Shown in pieces: positions 62,143-64,000 of a stretch of DNA of 64,000 nt. Position numbers and translations under genes: made by a program. Source of the stretch: Yoonia sp. BS5-3. GTDB lineage: Bacteria; Pseudomonadota; Alphaproteobacteria; Rhodobacterales; Rhodobacteraceae. Positions within the stretch are counted from its first letter, which is position 1, and every line of letters begins with the position of its first letter. A model generated the notes under the pieces. That model did not search any database and was not told the origin of the DNA. It saw only the letters and a program-made list of their open reading frames with translations. The DNA lies in NCBI RefSeq assembly GCF_038069655.2, contig NZ_CP150951.2, positions 2,196,001 to 2,260,000 on the forward strand, written 5' to 3'.

Positions 62143-64000
62143 GAAGCTGATTGCACGCCAACAACGCTGGTATGCGCATGCCCATTACCATCCGTCGACA
62201 TCGAAATCATCGACCCCAAAAGTGATGAAGCATGCGAACCCTTACCAGACGGGACAATTGGTGAGATCACGGTAAGAGGCCCAACCGTCTTTGAAGGGTA
62301 TGACGATCAGGAAATTTCGGCTTTCACCAATCGGGGCTTCTTTCGAACCGGTGATCTGGGATGTTTTTCCTCGGACGGCTCCGGATGGTTGCAGATTACC
62401 GGTCGGGTGAAAGACATCATCAATGTCGGAGGTGAAACCATTGCGCCGATGGATGTCGAAACGGCGCTGGAATGCTACCCACCATTTGTCGAAGCTGAAA
62501 CCAAGCCGCAATTCATGGTCTTCGCCAGATCAAATTCCGAACTTGGCGAAGAAGTTGCTTTGGCTATCGCAAACGCGCCATCTGATTTGGACATAGCACA
62601 TATCCATCAATGGGCGGCGCAGCAGCTGCCGGACGCTGCCGTCCCAAAATCCTATGTCATGATGCCCGCCTTGCCCCTGACAGCGACAGGAAAGCGACGC
62701 CGTGTGGCCTTTGCTGCGCACTTCAATGCGCAGCTTGCATCACGTCCAATTGGCGCCCTGCAAAGTTTCATCTGGCAAGAAAGTGACCGGGCAGCCTATT
62801 TGCTGGATGAGCAAAACACAAATCGTGCGCAAAAACCTTCGGCATCAACAACGTCCAGTATAACACTGGATGATGTTCTTTTGGCCGTCCAAGGTTTCTT
62901 GAACCTTCCCGCGCCGATTGGGGTAGATACGCATTTGGGCGATGCGGGCGTCAACTCCTTTGTCGCAATGGAATTGGCTGTGCATCTTGGCAATCGCTTT
63001 GGCTGTTCCTTGCCCAATTGGATCGTCAGTGATCAGCCGTCCGTCCGTGCTTTGCATTCGACTATCGCGGGCGAAGTCGCAAAACCCGCCATTGCCGACA
63101 CTTCTTTTGATGCCAAGCGGCCCCACAATGAAAAACCCATTACGCGCATGCTATTCTTGCATGGGGAAGGCGCCGATGGGGATCTGATGGAAAAAAGCAT
63201 GCGGGCGACGCACTGGACGGGGCGGTTGTCTGACCGGATCGATTTCACCTTTATCGATGCCCCGCACCGCTGTGCACCTAAACTGGCTTTCCATCCTGTT
63301 GCATTTGAGGCCCGCCTTTATGGCAAAGCGCATTATTACAGCTGGGGCACTATGCAAACACAATCGTTGGCGGAAAGCGTTGCGCATGTGCAGAAAGCGT
63401 TGGAAAGTCTTGGACCGTTTGACGCAATCGGTGGGATTTGCAACGGTGCTCTGGTCGCGGCTTTGGTTGCTTCGCAAAATGCTGAATTGGAACTTCTTCT
63501 CAGCATGTCCGCAAGTCCGCTAGAGCGATTGGCCGACGGGGTTGATCAACTCAGACAGATTACGGCGCCCAATACAATCCACCTAGTTTCGGCCAAAGAT
63601 GAGATGCATTCAGTTGGGCAGCAGTTGGAAATCACCGCCCTTTGTAACAAGGCCACCGTGCTGCAGCATGATCGCGGACATGCTGTTCCGCTGCTAGAAC
63701 CCGATCTTGAGGACAATCTTCGTCGCGTTACGCATGGCGACTTGCACCTGCATCGGCAACCAGCGGTCAAACCCCATGCGCCGACAAATACATCTGAAAA
63801 CCGCGCAACTGTTGTGAAATACGCGCCGCGCGTCGCAAGCGTCATGGGGCGGGTTCTTAAGATGGATGAACCAGACATACGCGATGATTTCTTCAATGTC
63901 GGCGGCGACTCTCTGAAAGCCATCACATTGGCATTGCAGCTGGAAAAAGAGTTTCGTGTTGATCTACCTTTCGAACTCCTTTTCGAAAGGCCCGCAAGTG
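62143..64000 (+). pseudogene. NRPS-like protein, 5'-truncated, runs off the window
   Basis: One open frame from 62143 to the window end. It opens with the last third of an adenylation domain (EPLPDGTIGEITVRG, FFRTGDLG, GRVKDIINVGGETIAP, PLTATGKRRR). A carrier domain follows with Ser in DAGVNSF (62956). Then an FSH1-like hydrolase segment has LFLHGEGADG, a nucleophile elbow GGICNGA with Cys (63439) where relatives have Ser, an Asp in SAKDEMHSV and His in HDRGHAVP. A second carrier domain has Ser in NVGGDSLKA (63910). No start codon exists in this frame before 62389, so the N-terminal two thirds of the adenylation domain appears deleted. It could still be expressed from an internal start. Confidence 0.65.

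Noticed and set aside
61919-62275. 118-codon frame as an independent gene
   Set aside because: It starts with TTG without a ribosome binding site, continues upstream in an open frame, and looks like debris of the NRPS-like gene.
1-64000. tRNA, rRNA and CRISPR
   Set aside because: I looked for T-loop-like words (GGTTCGAATCC type), rRNA stretches and regularly spaced direct repeats, and found none that hold up. A tRNAscan-SE and CRISPR search would settle it.

Overview
The window looks like a chromosome segment of a marine member of the Rhodobacterales (Roseobacter group; a Loktanella/Yoonia/Sulfitobacter-like genus is a guess). The pointers are a SAM/SAH-type riboswitch before metK (a class known essentially from Rhodobacterales), gene transfer agent (GTA) head-spike genes, CtrA-type sites, the miaB-phoH-ybeY-corC-lnt-metK-trmB run, and an irr/fabA/fabB/fabI neighbourhood. 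All genes were read by eye; no database search was possible.

Layout. 1-3 kb: the end of an autotransporter, a small secreted protein and a small periplasmic ClpP/COG3904-like protein. 3.2-17.5 kb: a surface polysaccharide locus with an ExoY-like initiating transferase, two genes matching the GTA head spike (ghsA/ghsB), YjbH and YjbF, a Wzc-like co-polymerase with a decayed kinase domain, a Wzx-like flippase, a Wzy-like polymerase, two acetyltransferases and three glycosyltransferases. Perfect TTAA-N7-TTAACC (CtrA) boxes sit before the ExoY-like gene and before the Wzc-like gene, each pointing at its gene. A 266-bp MITE-like element has landed exactly in the stop codon of the Wzc-like gene. 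17.4-20.8 kb: cdsA/plsC-like lipid genes, then a TetR regulator and a PspA-YiaAB pair whose promoter is bracketed by two identical 13-bp palindromes. 20.8-30.3 kb: a long leftward run of catabolic and housekeeping enzymes, then a SlyD-type isomerase. 30.6-31.7 kb: an orphan Imm7-type immunity protein with a long unknown C-terminal region.

31.9-40.7 kb: fabI, fabB, fabA and irr. The usual fabA-fabB-fabI order is broken by about 5.7 kb that holds a chemoreceptor, a CheB-like methylesterase and CheD on the opposite strand, followed by a decayed IS3-type transposase. 40.8-43 kb: a membrane protein, a decayed REP-associated (Y1) transposase and a glycosyltransferase-like protein. 43-52.7 kb: RNA modification and processing genes, lnt, riboswitch-controlled metK, a second COG3904-like protein, trmB and aroA.

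53-61.7 kb: RidA, divergent from a tightly packed ABC transporter (NMT1/THI5-type) plus catabolic operon: a cytosine-deaminase-like amidohydrolase, an FAD-dependent oxidoreductase broken by one missing T in a T7 run, two flavodoxin-fold oxidoreductases, an IPNS-type 2-oxoglutarate/Fe oxygenase and a creatininase-family hydrolase. I read this as an uncharacterised uptake and degradation pathway for a small N-containing ring compound, possibly a pyrimidine. 61.8-64 kb: remains of an NRPS-like gene with a truncated adenylation domain, two carrier domains and an FSH1-like hydrolase domain with Cys at the nucleophile position; it runs off the window.
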